This document shows, piece after piece, positions 38,666 to 47,625 of a DNA stretch of 52,085 nucleotides. Under the pieces are notes generated by a model. It made no database searches. It had not been told where the DNA came from and was given only the letters and a program-made list of their open reading frames with translations. Location of the stretch: NCBI GenBank assembly GCA_021805805.1, contig JAJZEB010000010.1:1-52085 (forward strand). Direction: 5' to 3'. The DNA comes from Pseudomonadota bacterium (lineage in GTDB: Bacteria; Pseudomonadota; Gammaproteobacteria; Burkholderiales; Burkholderiaceae_C). Position numbers and translations under genes: made by a program. How positions within the stretch are numbered: position 1 is the stretch's first letter; each line of letters begins with the position of its first letter.

Positions 38666-39466
38666 ATGCGAACCGCTGCGATCCAGATGGTCTCGTCGAG
38701 CCGGATCGACGACAACCTTGCACGTGCCGATGCCCTGTTGGCCGAGGCTTCGCGCCGCGGCGCGCAGCTTGCGGTGCTGCCCGAATATTTCTGCCTGATG
38801 GGACTCACCGACGGCGACAAGGTTGCCGCACGCGAGCAGCCGGGTTCCGGCCCGATCCAGGACTTCCTGTCCGACGCGTCGCGTCGCCACGGCTTGTGGC
38901 TGGCCGGCGGCACGCTGCCGCTGGCGTGCCCCGATCCGCAGCGCGTGTACAACACCACGCTGGTGTTCGACGCGCGCGGCGCGCTGCGCGCGCGCTACGA
39001 CAAGCGCCATCTGTTCGCGTTCGCCCGCGGCAGCGAGCGTTACGCCGAGGCCGACAGCATCGCCGCCGGCGACGCCGCGGTCGCGTTCGACTGCGGCGGC
39101 CTGCGCATCGGGCTGTCGATCTGCTACGACCTGCGCTTTCCCGAGCATTACCGTGCGCTTTCGGCCGAGGCGCCGTGCGACGCCTTTCTGGTGCCGGCCG
39201 CGTTCACCTACACCACTGGCGAAAAACACTGGGAGCTGCTGCTGCGCGCACGTGCGGTCGAGAACCTGGCCTACGTCGTGGCCAGTGCGCAGGGCGGGCG
39301 CCACGACAATGGTCGCCGTACTTGGGGCCACAGCATGATCGTCGACCCTTGGGGCGAGGTGCTTGCGATGCAGGCCGGCGGCGAAGGCGTGGTTTGCGCC
39401 GATCTGGACGCCGCACGCATCGCCGAGCATCGCTCCAGCCTGCCGGCACTGGCGCACCGGCGCTGA
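38666..39466 (+). CDS. Carbon-nitrogen hydrolase, deaminated glutathione amidase type
   Basis: Nitrilase-superfamily amidases of the Nit1 type hydrolyse deaminated glutathione, a repair function. The catalytic triad is visible: Glu40 in LPEYF, Lys113 in RYDKRHLF and Cys153 in SICYDLRFPEHYR. The 266 aa fit. The ATG at 38666 directly follows a TTG. It probably shares the yhdP transcript. Glutathione synthesis genes lie about 9 kb downstream. The substrate is inferred from the subfamily pattern and not proven. Confidence 0.87.
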   Translation: MRTAAIQMVSSSRIDDNLARADALLAEASRRGAQLAVLPEYFCLMGLTDGDKVAAREQPGSGPIQDFLSDASRRHGLWLAGGTLPLACPDPQRVYNTTLVFDARGALRARYDKRHLFAFARGSERYAEADSIAAGDAAVAFDCGGLRIGLSICYDLRFPEHYRALSAEAPCDAFLVPAAFTYTTGEKHWELLLRARAVENLAYVVASAQGGRHDNGRRTWGHSMIVDPWGEVLAMQAGGEGVVCADLDAARIAEHRSSLPALAHRR

Positions 39467-39495
39467 GGCGGCGCGGTCGGGGCCTGCCCGCGGCG

Positions 39496-40671
39496 TCAGG
39501 CCGCGTCGCGCGCGCCGGCGCCGCGCGCGAGGATGCGCTGCAGGATGCGCGGAGCCTCGAACACGGCCCGGTTGCGCTGCGCGGCCACGCGCGCGCGGTA
39601 CTGCGGCAGTTGCGCGCACAGCGCGCGCGCTGCGGGCTCGATGCCGCGGAACGACGGCAGCACCAGCCCGTAACCGTTGTCGCGCACCCACTGGGTGTTG
39701 TACCGCTCCTGCGGCATGGTCCATGCGTTGCGCGTGACGATCACCGGCAGGCCGAGATGCAACGCCTCGCTGAGGCTTCCCGGACCCGGCTTGCCGATGA
39801 AGTAGTCGGCCGCGCGCAGCACCCCGGCGACATCGGGCGTGAAGCCCAGCACCGCACGCGGCGCACCGGCGGGCAGCGCGAGCAGCCGCGCGCGCAGCGC
39901 CGCATTGTGGCCGCACATCAGAATCAGTTGCTGGTGCGCGCCGAGGCGCTCGGCAATGCCGAGCATGCTGCGCGAGCCATGGCCGCCGAACATCACCGCG
40001 GCGGTCGGCGCGGCAGGATCCAGGCCCAGTTCGATGCGGCGCGCGGCGCCGTCGGCGCCGCCGTCGGCCGAATAGAAATCCGGACGGATGATCATTCCCG
40101 AGGTCGCGTGCACACGTCCCTCGGGATGGCCCGCGGCCAACGCCTGCTCGACCGCACGCGGCGTGCCGCAGATGAAGTCCTGCTGCTGGCCGGGCTCGAT
40201 CCAGAAATGCGGCGGATGGTCGGCGAGGTCGGTCAGCAGCGTGACGTACGGAACGTCGGGGCGCACCTGGCGCAGGCTCTCGTAGAGCGCGCGATTGAAG
40301 TTCGGGATCAGCGACACCACCATGTCGGGTGCGCTTCGCTGCCAGTGCGGTCGCAGGGCGCGCACCAGGGTTGGGTGCAACAAGCCGATCAGCGCCTGCA
40401 GCACCCGCAATTCGGCGCGCAGCCCCAGCGTCAGACCGTGCGCCAGGCGCGCGTTGTAGTAGTCCTCGGGCGAGAACGCCAGCCGCCGCAGCCTGCCTTC
40501 TGGATCGAGCAGCTCGGTCAGGTTGACCAGCCGCACGTCCCAGCCGAGCCCGGCGGCCGAAATCGCCTGCTGCAGCGCCAGCGCCGACGCGCGGTGGCCG
40601 CCGCCGGCATTGAAATAGACCAGATCGACGCGCGCCGCGTGCTCGTGACGGCCCCCAGGCGCTGCGCTCAT
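39496..40671 (-). CDS. MGDG synthase-like family 28 glycosyltransferase
   Basis: This family transfers a hexose from UDP-sugar to diacylglycerol or to related lipid acceptors at the inner membrane. The N-terminal loop is YFNAGGGHRASALALQQA, and the C-terminal donor site is GKPGPGSLSEALHLGLPVIV with GGHGSRSMLGIAERL before it. The ATG at 40671 overlaps the stop of the ABC ATPase in ATGA and gives 391 aa, normal for the class. There is no signal peptide. Acceptor and sugar are unknown. The coupling to an ABC transporter is unusual and suggests a joint role. Confidence 0.82.
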   Translation of the reverse strand: MSAAPGGRHEHAARVDLVYFNAGGGHRASALALQQAISAAGLGWDVRLVNLTELLDPEGRLRRLAFSPEDYYNARLAHGLTLGLRAELRVLQALIGLLHPTLVRALRPHWQRSAPDMVVSLIPNFNRALYESLRQVRPDVPYVTLLTDLADHPPHFWIEPGQQQDFICGTPRAVEQALAAGHPEGRVHATSGMIIRPDFYSADGGADGAARRIELGLDPAAPTAAVMFGGHGSRSMLGIAERLGAHQQLILMCGHNAALRARLLALPAGAPRAVLGFTPDVAGVLRAADYFIGKPGPGSLSEALHLGLPVIVTRNAWTMPQERYNTQWVRDNGYGLVLPSFRGIEPAARALCAQLPQYRARVAAQRNRAVFEAPRILQRILARGAGARDAA

Positions 40672-42026
40672 GTCCCCGAACCTTCGGCCTCGTCCTCGCC
40701 CGGGTTCTCCAGGCTGAAGACGTCGGCGTTGCCGTCGTAGGCGTACAGCTCGGCGTAGCGGCCCCAGTCGATGACGGTCTCGAGCACCCGAACCGCCTCG
40801 TCCTCGCTGAGCATGTCCTCGAGTTCGGTGCGAAACCGCGCACCGGGAGCACGATGGTTGTGACGCTCGTCGAGCACCGCGCGGATGCGCGCGGCCAGCG
40901 GCACCCCGGTCAGCAGATGGCGCGCGAACAGCGGCTTGCGCTCCTGCACGTCGGCGTCGACGAACAACCGCCCGGCAGCGGTCAGCTCGATGTCGCCGTC
41001 GGCGATCTGGGCGAAGCCGAGCAGTTCGACGGCCTCGATCAGCGGAAACAGGTCGTCGACCGAGAAGTGCATGTCGTCGGCGAGTTCGGGCAGGCTGATG
41101 CGCGGGCTGCCTCCGGCCTGTTCGAGCGCGTACAGCTCCTCGAGCAGGCCCGCGAGCTTGTTCACGGGCACGTCGGGCAGCCGGTGGCCGATGGTGGTCG
41201 CGCCGCGCTGCGCGAGGCTGACCGCAGCCGCCGGGCGCGACGTCATGATGCCGTAGATGTGCTCGACGAGGTCGCGGAACCCAGGCGATTCGCGGTCCCG
41301 CGGCTGCGGCAGCGGAACCGGGATCTCGGCCCGCACACGGCCTGGGTTGGAGCCCAGGATCAGGATGCGGTCGGCCATCAGCACCGCCTCCTCGATGTTG
41401 TGCGACACCAGCAAGATGCCGCGCGTGGGGATCTTGCGTTCGGCCCACAGATCGAGCAGGTCGGTGCGCATTGTCTCGGCGGTCAGCACATCGAGCGCCG
41501 AGAACGGTTCGTCCATCAGCAGCACGTCGGGGTTGATGACCAGCGCGCGCGCGAATCCCACCCGCTGGCGCATTCCGCCGGAGAGCTCGCGCGGGTAGGC
41601 CGACTCGAAACCGTCGAGGCCGATCAGGTCGATCGCCGCCAGCGCGCGCTGCTTGCGCTCGGCTGGCGGAACCTTCAGCGCCTCCAAGCCGAGCTCGACG
41701 TTCTGCAGTACGGTCAGCCACGGAAACAGCGCGAAACTCTGGAAAACCATGGCGAGCCCGGGAACCGGGCCGTCGACCGGCGCGCCGCGGTGCAGCAGTT
41801 CGCCTGCAGTGGGCTGCGACAGCCCGGCGAGCATGCGCAGCAGCGTCGACTTGCCCGATCCCGAGCGCCCGAGCAGCACCAGGATCTCGCCGTCGCGCAA
41901 GCGCATGTTGACGTCGTCGAGGATCAGCAGCTCGTTGCCATCGGGCGCCTTGAACGACTTGCGCACGTGCGCGGCGACGAAGAGGTCCGTCGCGCCCGAA
42001 CTTCCTCCCGCGTGTTCCTCGGCCAT
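40668..42026 (-). CDS. NitT/TauT-type ABC ATPase with C-terminal AAA-associated domain
   Basis: This is the nucleotide-binding subunit of a nitrate/sulfonate/bicarbonate-class ABC transporter. Walker A is GRSGSGKST (53-61), the signature is LSGGM (148-152), Walker B is VLLMDEPFSALD, and the H-loop is VSHN (His209). Residues about 290-430 form the extra AAA-associated C-terminal domain, with a helical winged-helix-like pattern and an acidic end. The start at 42026 has a perfect AAGGAGG site; an in-frame ATG 12 codons upstream does not. The permease gene is 19 bp upstream. Confidence 0.9.
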   Translation of the reverse strand: MAEEHAGGSSGATDLFVAAHVRKSFKAPDGNELLILDDVNMRLRDGEILVLLGRSGSGKSTLLRMLAGLSQPTAGELLHRGAPVDGPVPGLAMVFQSFALFPWLTVLQNVELGLEALKVPPAERKQRALAAIDLIGLDGFESAYPRELSGGMRQRVGFARALVINPDVLLMDEPFSALDVLTAETMRTDLLDLWAERKIPTRGILLVSHNIEEAVLMADRILILGSNPGRVRAEIPVPLPQPRDRESPGFRDLVEHIYGIMTSRPAAAVSLAQRGATTIGHRLPDVPVNKLAGLLEELYALEQAGGSPRISLPELADDMHFSVDDLFPLIEAVELLGFAQIADGDIELTAAGRLFVDADVQERKPLFARHLLTGVPLAARIRAVLDERHNHRAPGARFRTELEDMLSEDEAVRVLETVIDWGRYAELYAYDGNADVFSLENPGEDEAEGSGT

Positions 42027-42045
42027 CTGTTCGCCTCCTTCGCTT

Positions 42046-43761
42046 TCAGTCCAGGCGCACACGGCGCGATGCGATGTCGTACAGCCGGCGCCAGAACAAC
42101 CGGTTGACCACGGTCACGTAAACCGACATGACGCCGACTCCGAGCGCGATGTCGGCCCCCTTGCCGGCCGCGGTGGCCTGGCTGATGAAGGCGCCGAGCC
42201 CGTCTGCCACCAGCGTCTTGTGGCCCCAGCTGACCACCTCGGCGACGATGCTGGCGTTCCAGGCCCCGCCCGAAGCCGTGATCGCGCCGGTGACGAAACC
42301 GGGGAAGATCGCCGGCAGGTACAGCCGGCGCCACAGCAGCCAGCCGCGCAGGCCGAGGTTGGTCGCGGCCTCGCGCATGTCGGTCGGGATCGCCGAGGCC
42401 GCGCCGACCACCGAGAACACGATGTACCACATGCTGCCGAGGATCATCAGTGGTGCGGTGAACACGTCGACATCGAGGTTCCAGTGCACGATCGCGATGA
42501 CGAACAGCGGGTACAGCAGGTTGGCCGGGAACGCGGCGAGGAACTGCGCCAGCGGCTGCACCCGCGCCGCCCACGCCGGACGCAGGCCGATCCACACGCT
42601 GACCGGCACCCACAACAGCGCCGACAGCAGCACCAGCAGCAGCACCTTGCACGCCGTCAGCACGCCCAGCCAGACGACGTGTCCAACCAGCGGCCAGCCG
42701 AAATCGCGCGGCAGCACCTGGCCGAGCGCGACCACCGCCCACACCGCAAACCCCGCCAGCGCGGCATAGAACACGCCGTCGCCCAGCCGCAGCAGCCGCG
42801 GCGACGCCGGCCTGGCGCGACCGACGCGAGGCGTCAGGCGCAAGCTGAGCTCCCACAGCCACTGCGGCAACGCGCCGAGCACGCGGATGAGCTGCGTGCG
42901 GCGAATGAAATCGAGCACGAACGAATCGGGCGCGTCGGCCGATGCGGTCATTTCGAGCTTGAACTTGTCGGCCCAGGCGACGATCGGGCGGAACAGCAAG
43001 GTGTCGTAGAGCAGGATGATGACGATCATCGCGGCGATCGCCCAGCTGATCGCGCCGAGGTCGCGCGCCGCGATCGCACGCGCGATGTACGAGCCGACGC
43101 CGGGCACGGTGACCGTCTGCCCCGAGACCGTGATCGCCTCCGAGGCAACGACCATGAACCAGCCGCCCGACATCGACATCATCGTGTTCCACAGCAGCCC
43201 GGGCATCGAGAACGGCAGCTCGAGCTTCCAGAATCGCTGCCAGGCGTTGAGGCGGTACAGCGTCGCCGCCTCCTGCAGGTCGCGCGGCAGCGTCTTCATG
43301 CCCTGGTACAGGGCGAAGGCCATGTTCCATGCCTGCCCGGTGAAGACGGCGAAGATCACCGCCATCTGCACCCCCCACAAGCTGCCCGGAAACATGGCGA
43401 TGAAGCCGGTGACGGTGATCGACAGGTAGCCGAGCACCGGAACCGACTGCAGCACGTCGAGCGCCGGGATCAGGATGCGCTCGGCATAACGGTTGTGCGC
43501 TGCCAGCCAGGCGTAGACGACGGTGAATACCAGCGAGACGAGCAGCGCGACGAGCATGCGCAGCACCGTGTACAGCCCGTACTCGGGCAACATGGCCGGC
43601 GACAGCGAGATCGGCAGGCTTTGCCCGATCCGGTACGGCGCCACCATCTGGTGTCCGGCGTGGCTGACGATGAAGAACAGCGCCAGGATCAACGGCAACG
43701 CGATCAGGTCGCGCCGGTTCGGCACGGGCACGGGCAGGCGGCGTTGCAGGTCGAACGACAT
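42046..43761 (-). CDS. Fused double-domain ABC permease (NitT/TauT type)
   Basis: Two binding-protein-dependent permease domains are joined in one chain of 571 aa. The first half has the cytoplasmic coupling EAA loop at EAATLYRLNAWQRFWKLELP and the second at EAATNLGLRGWLLWRRLYLP. They are separated by a linker (about 275-325). The chain would replace the usual permease dimer. No substrate-binding protein gene is present on either side, so substrate and even direction are open. The promoter candidate lies 41 bp upstream. Confidence 0.9.
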   Translation of the reverse strand: MSFDLQRRLPVPVPNRRDLIALPLILALFFIVSHAGHQMVAPYRIGQSLPISLSPAMLPEYGLYTVLRMLVALLVSLVFTVVYAWLAAHNRYAERILIPALDVLQSVPVLGYLSITVTGFIAMFPGSLWGVQMAVIFAVFTGQAWNMAFALYQGMKTLPRDLQEAATLYRLNAWQRFWKLELPFSMPGLLWNTMMSMSGGWFMVVASEAITVSGQTVTVPGVGSYIARAIAARDLGAISWAIAAMIVIILLYDTLLFRPIVAWADKFKLEMTASADAPDSFVLDFIRRTQLIRVLGALPQWLWELSLRLTPRVGRARPASPRLLRLGDGVFYAALAGFAVWAVVALGQVLPRDFGWPLVGHVVWLGVLTACKVLLLVLLSALLWVPVSVWIGLRPAWAARVQPLAQFLAAFPANLLYPLFVIAIVHWNLDVDVFTAPLMILGSMWYIVFSVVGAASAIPTDMREAATNLGLRGWLLWRRLYLPAIFPGFVTGAITASGGAWNASIVAEVVSWGHKTLVADGLGAFISQATAAGKGADIALGVGVMSVYVTVVNRLFWRRLYDIASRRVRLD

Positions 43762-43801
43762 GGGGGTGCGGGAGGCCCGCGCGGCGCCACGCCGGCGGGG
43801 C

Positions 43802-43830
43802 CCTATAGTCTATCGGCAGGCACATGACAT
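43802..43830 (-). promoter_or_regulatory. Candidate promoter of the ABC-glycosyltransferase operon
   Basis: On the minus strand ATGTCA (-35) and TATAGG (-10) are spaced by 17 bp and lie about 41 bp before the permease ATG. The 222-bp divergent gap also holds an extended -10-like TGCTAAAGT (43902-43910) for the PEBP gene on the plus strand. Confidence 0.4.
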
Positions 43831-43983
43831 CACGGTGACGCAGCATGACGGCCGCGCGCAGCAAAATGGCTGCGACGCTGTGCGCGCCTGCACCGACAGC
43901 CTGCTAAAGTGGATCCGGCTTCGCGTCCGCGGTGCAGCACCGTGCGGACGTCTCGCCCGCCCCTTCCACGCCAGGAGACCGCC

Positions 43984-44613
43984 ATGCGCCTGAGCAGCCA
44001 GTCCTTCGCCGACGGCCAAGCCATTCCGTCGCAATTCGCGTTCTGCAAGCCGGCCGCGGTCGGCCACGTCGCGCTGTCCGACAACCGGAACCCTCAGCTG
44101 TCGTGGAGCGAGGTGCCTGCAGGCGCCCGCAGCTTCGTGCTGATCTGCCATGACCCCGACGTGCCGAGTTCGGCCGAGGACGTCAACCGCGATGGCCGCG
44201 TCGTGCCGGCCGAACTGCCGCGTGTCGACTTCTACCATTGGGTGCTGGTCGACATTCCGGCCGACTGGAGCGAGATCGCCGCCGCAAGCATGAGCGCCGG
44301 CGTGACGCCGCGCGGCAAGCCGGCGCTTCCCGGACCGGCGCCGCGCCACGGCATCAACGATTACACGGCGTGGTTCAAGGGCGATCAGGACATGGAAGGC
44401 CCATACCACGGCTACGACGGACCGTGCCCGCCGTGGAACGACGCGCTGCTGCACCATTACACCTTCACGCTGTATGCGCTGGACATCGCGCGCTGCCCGG
44501 TCGATGGTGCGTTCGGCGGCGCGCAGGTGCGCGAGGCGATCGCCGGGCACGTGCTCGCGCAGGCATCGCTGACCGGGACTTACACGCTGAATCCGGCGCT
44601 GCGCCCGCGTTGA
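43984..44613 (+). CDS. YbhB/YbcL family (PEBP/Raf kinase inhibitor-like) protein
   Basis: Phosphatidylethanolamine-binding-like proteins have a conserved anion pocket; bacterial members have no firmly known role. Conserved parts are NPQLSWSEVPAGARSFVLIC, HDPDVPS and FYHWVLVDIP, then YDGPCPPWNDALLHHYTFTL, which lines the pocket. The start at 43984 is set by the Shine-Dalgarno CAGGAGACC. The 209 aa are slightly longer than E. coli YbhB. No signal peptide is seen. It appears to lead the small run to mtnN. Confidence 0.88.
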   Translation: MRLSSQSFADGQAIPSQFAFCKPAAVGHVALSDNRNPQLSWSEVPAGARSFVLICHDPDVPSSAEDVNRDGRVVPAELPRVDFYHWVLVDIPADWSEIAAASMSAGVTPRGKPALPGPAPRHGINDYTAWFKGDQDMEGPYHGYDGPCPPWNDALLHHYTFTLYALDIARCPVDGAFGGAQVREAIAGHVLAQASLTGTYTLNPALRPR

Positions 44614-44620
44614 ACGGACC

Positions 44621-44878
44621 ATGACGACCACATCCCCAAGCCCACGCCCGACCAACGTCCACGTCCAGGGCCTGCTCGGCGTTCTGCTCGGCCTGGCCGT
44701 GCTCGCCGTCGTACTGCTGTTGCTGCACATGCGCCGCGACGGACTTCCCGTCGACCCCGGAGAACTGCAGATGAGCGCGACTTCGCCGTGCATGGTGCAG
44801 GCCATACGAGCAGCCGCAAAGCGCGGCACCATCACCTACAGCGAACTCGACCGATTGAAGCGCCAGTGCGGGGAATGA
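44621..44878 (+). CDS. Small single-pass membrane protein of unknown function
   Basis: The 85-aa product has a hydrophilic N-terminus, one strong membrane helix (about 17-36, GLLGVLLGLAVLAVVLLLLH) and a basic C-terminal part with two Cys and the segment GTITYSELDRLKRQCGE. It begins 7 bp after the PEBP gene, and its stop overlaps the next start in ATGA. That tight packing is the best evidence that it is real. I do not recognise the family. Confidence 0.7.
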   Translation: MTTTSPSPRPTNVHVQGLLGVLLGLAVLAVVLLLLHMRRDGLPVDPGELQMSATSPCMVQAIRAAAKRGTITYSELDRLKRQCGE

Positions 44879-45642
44879 ACGTGGCGCATGGACGCGCCGC
44901 GCCCGAGCAGCCGCCGCACGGCTCGAGCACGGAATCCAGGCTGATCGCGCATCGCCTGGGCGCCGGCTGGGGGCCGGAGAACTCCTTGCAGGCGTTCTCA
45001 GCCGCGCGCCGGGCCGGATTGCGCGCATTCGAGTGCGACGTCAAACTCAGCTCCGACGGGGTCGCGTTCCTGCTGCACGACGACGATCTGGCGCGCACGG
45101 CCGGCCTCGCCGGCCGTGGCAGCGCGCTGCCGTGGCGTGCGCTGCGCCGCTGGCAGCCGTCGCTGCAGGATCTGGCCGACGCCTGCGCCGGCGACGCGAT
45201 CGAGCTGAACCTGGAAATCAAGCCCGACAGCGACGCCTGCTGCGCGCTGCAGGCCGACTGGGGAGCGCGCATCGCTGCCGCAGCGGCACGGCTCTGGGCC
45301 GACGCGCCGCGCGCGCCGCTGCTGTCCTCGTTTTCGCCGGCCGCGCTGCAGGGCGCTGCGCTGGCCGCGCCGCGGCTGCCGCGCGCCTGGCTGTGCTGCG
45401 CGCTGCCACCGAACTGGCGCGGCACGGCACAGGCGCTGGGAGTCGAAGGCATCCACCTCGACGCCCGCTGCGCCGGCACGGACCAGATCGACGCGGCGCA
45501 CGCCCAGCGTCTGCGCGTGAGGCTGTACACGGTCAATGACGGCGAGCAGGCGGCAAGCTGGCTGGCCGCCGGGGTCGACGCGCTGTTCACCGACTGCCTG
45601 GCGGGCGTGCCGTCACCCGTATCGGAGAAGTCCCCACGATGA
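44875..45642 (+). CDS. ugpQ: Glycerophosphodiester phosphodiesterase
   Basis: It hydrolyses deacylated phospholipids to glycerol 3-phosphate and an alcohol. The motifs are IAHRLGAGWGPENSLQAF (catalytic His and metal Glu), FECDVKLSSDGVAFLLHDDD, and LEIKPD. The 255 aa match cytoplasmic UgpQ-type enzymes, and no signal peptide is present. It is coupled at both ends: ATGA with the small membrane gene and ATGA with mtnN. ugpQ is used by homology only; no ugp transporter is nearby. Confidence 0.88.
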   Translation: MNVAHGRAAPEQPPHGSSTESRLIAHRLGAGWGPENSLQAFSAARRAGLRAFECDVKLSSDGVAFLLHDDDLARTAGLAGRGSALPWRALRRWQPSLQDLADACAGDAIELNLEIKPDSDACCALQADWGARIAAAAARLWADAPRAPLLSSFSPAALQGAALAAPRLPRAWLCCALPPNWRGTAQALGVEGIHLDARCAGTDQIDAAHAQRLRVRLYTVNDGEQAASWLAAGVDALFTDCLAGVPSPVSEKSPR

Positions 45643-46403
45643 CCATGCCTCGTATCGGCATCCTCAGTGCGCTGCAGGCCGAGCAGCAGCTGCTGCTGCA
45701 GAAAGTGTTCAAGCCGCGCCCGCTGCAGCTGCACGGGCAACGCAGCTACCACCGTGGGCGGCTGTTCGGACACGACGTGGTGCTGGTGCTGTCGGGGATC
45801 GGCAAGGTCGCCGCGGCGACCAGTGCGAGCAGCCTGATCGCCGAGTTCGGCTGCGAAGTCCTGCTGTTCACCGGCACCGCCGGCGGCCTGGGCGCCGATG
45901 TGGCGATCGGCGACATCGTCGTCGCCGACGAGCTGCTGCAGCACGATCTCGACGCCTCGCCGCTGTTCCCGCGCTTCGAGGTGCCACTGACCGGGCGCAG
46001 CCGTTTCGCCAGCGATTCCGGGTGGCGCGCGCGGCTGCTTCGCGGTGCGCAGGCGGCCATCGTCGCGCTGAGCGCGGATGACGCCGGGCGCGCGCGTTTT
46101 GCCGCGCTTGGCATCGAGCGCCCGCGGGTGCACAGCGGGCTGGTGCTCAGCGGCGACCGCTTCATCGGCGGCGCGCAGCAGGCGCACGACTTGCGCGCCC
46201 TGCTTCCCGACGCGCTGGCGGTCGACATGGAAACCGCGGCGGTGGCGCAGGTCTGCGCCGACTACCGCGTCCCGTTCGCCGCGGTGCGCTCGATTTCCGA
46301 TCGCGCCGACGCCAGCGCCCACCTCGACTTCGACCGTTTCACCGACCAGCTGGCACGCCACTACGGCGCCGCGGTCATCTGCGCCGCGCTGCAGGAGGGG
46401 TGA
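45639..46403 (+). CDS. mtnN: 5'-methylthioadenosine/S-adenosylhomocysteine nucleosidase
   Basis: MtnN cleaves methylthioadenosine and S-adenosylhomocysteine, products of polyamine synthesis and methylation. The N-terminus IGILSALQAEQQ supplies the acid Glu. FTGTAGGLGADVAIGDIVVA is the phosphorylase fold core, and VDMETAAVAQV and SISDRAD hold the purine-binding and catalytic Asp. The 254 aa fit. It is translationally coupled to the phosphodiesterase gene and converges with the RNA methyltransferase gene. Confidence 0.92.
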   Translation: MTMPRIGILSALQAEQQLLLQKVFKPRPLQLHGQRSYHRGRLFGHDVVLVLSGIGKVAAATSASSLIAEFGCEVLLFTGTAGGLGADVAIGDIVVADELLQHDLDASPLFPRFEVPLTGRSRFASDSGWRARLLRGAQAAIVALSADDAGRARFAALGIERPRVHSGLVLSGDRFIGGAQQAHDLRALLPDALAVDMETAAVAQVCADYRVPFAAVRSISDRADASAHLDFDRFTDQLARHYGAAVICAALQEG

Positions 46404-46416
46404 ACGCGCGCAGGCC

Positions 46417-47625
46417 TCAACCGGGCTTGCGCGACGGCCTTCCGGCGACCAGCTCGAAGGTGAACAGCCGGCACTCGATGGCGCCGTTGTAGACCACATG
46501 ACGCCGCGCTGCCTTCAGCCGCAGCGCCCGCTCGGCATGCACGTCGGCCAGCAGCAGCGCCGCGCGCCAGCCCGCGAAACGCTGCTTGAGCACGTCGCCG
46601 AGGCGCGGCAGGAAGGCATCAGCCTCGCTTCCTTTTGCCTCGATGCGCTCGGCGTACGGCGGATTGGTCACGATCTGCGCCGCCTGTCCAGGGGCCAGCG
46701 TCAGCGGCGGCTGCGCGTCCATCACATCGCCCTGGTGCAGGCTCAGCGCGTCGGCGACTCCGGCGCGCTGCGCGTTGTCGTGCGCCAGCCGCACCATGCG
46801 CGGGTCGATGTCGGCAGCGAACAGCGGCGCCGGCGGCGCGCGGCGCCGCGCCTCGGCCTGCGCGCGCAACTGCCGCCAGCGCCGCGCGTCGAAGCCGCGC
46901 AGGCGCTCGAAGGCGAATGTCCGTTGCGCACCCGGCGCGACCCCGCAGGCGATCTGCGCGGCCTCGATCGCGACGGTGCCGGCGCCGCACAGCGGGTCGT
47001 AAAGAACCACCTGCGGCGTCCAGCCGGCCAGGCGCAGCAGTCCCGCGGCCAGATTCTCCTTCAGCGGCGCCTCGCCGTGCTCGGTGCGCCAACCACGCTT
47101 GAACAGCGCCTCGCCCGAGGTGTCCAGATACAGCAGCGCGCTGTCCGCGTTCAGGTGCAGATGCACGCGCACGTCGGGGTTGGCGCGGTCGATGTCGGGT
47201 CGCTGCTGGCCGATTCCGCGGAAGTGGTCGCAAATACCGTCCTTGGCGCGCAATGCGGCGAATTGCAAGCTGTCGAGCTGGCTGCGCTCGGCGCTCAGGT
47301 CGATGCGCAGCGTGCTGCGGGCATCGAACCAGCGCTCCCAGCGCAGCCGCCGCGCCAGGCTGTAGACGTCGTCGGCGTCGCGCACCCGGCTGCGCCCCGC
47401 GCGCAGCAGAACCCGCGACGCGATGCGGCTGTGCAGGTTCAGCAGCATCACGTCGTCGAACGTGCCGCGCGCTGCGACACCGCCGCTTTGCGGCGGCTCG
47501 ATGCGCAAAGTCGCCGAGCCCAGCTCGGCAAGTTCGTCGGCCAGCACCTGCTCCAGCCCGCGCGGGCAGGGCAGGTACAGGTCGTGCAGTTCGGCCGCGG
47601 CTGCGCCCATCGCGTGCGCGCTCAC
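46417..47625 (-). CDS. THUMP-domain RNA guanine-N2 methyltransferase (RlmL-type)
   Basis: The N-terminal ferredoxin-like/THUMP part starts LYLPCPRGLEQVLADELAEL and the methyltransferase part has LYDPLCGAGTVAIEAA (cofactor loop) and the catalytic VTNPPYAERI. This matches the N-terminal half of RlmL, which makes m2G2445 in 23S rRNA; the RlmK half is absent. The GTG at 47625 overlaps the gshB stop in GTGA and gives 402 aa; an ATG 15 bp later is also possible. The exact rRNA target is inferred. Confidence 0.87.
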   Translation of the reverse strand: MSAHAMGAAAAELHDLYLPCPRGLEQVLADELAELGSATLRIEPPQSGGVAARGTFDDVMLLNLHSRIASRVLLRAGRSRVRDADDVYSLARRLRWERWFDARSTLRIDLSAERSQLDSLQFAALRAKDGICDHFRGIGQQRPDIDRANPDVRVHLHLNADSALLYLDTSGEALFKRGWRTEHGEAPLKENLAAGLLRLAGWTPQVVLYDPLCGAGTVAIEAAQIACGVAPGAQRTFAFERLRGFDARRWRQLRAQAEARRRAPPAPLFAADIDPRMVRLAHDNAQRAGVADALSLHQGDVMDAQPPLTLAPGQAAQIVTNPPYAERIEAKGSEADAFLPRLGDVLKQRFAGWRAALLLADVHAERALRLKAARRHVVYNGAIECRLFTFELVAGRPSRKPG

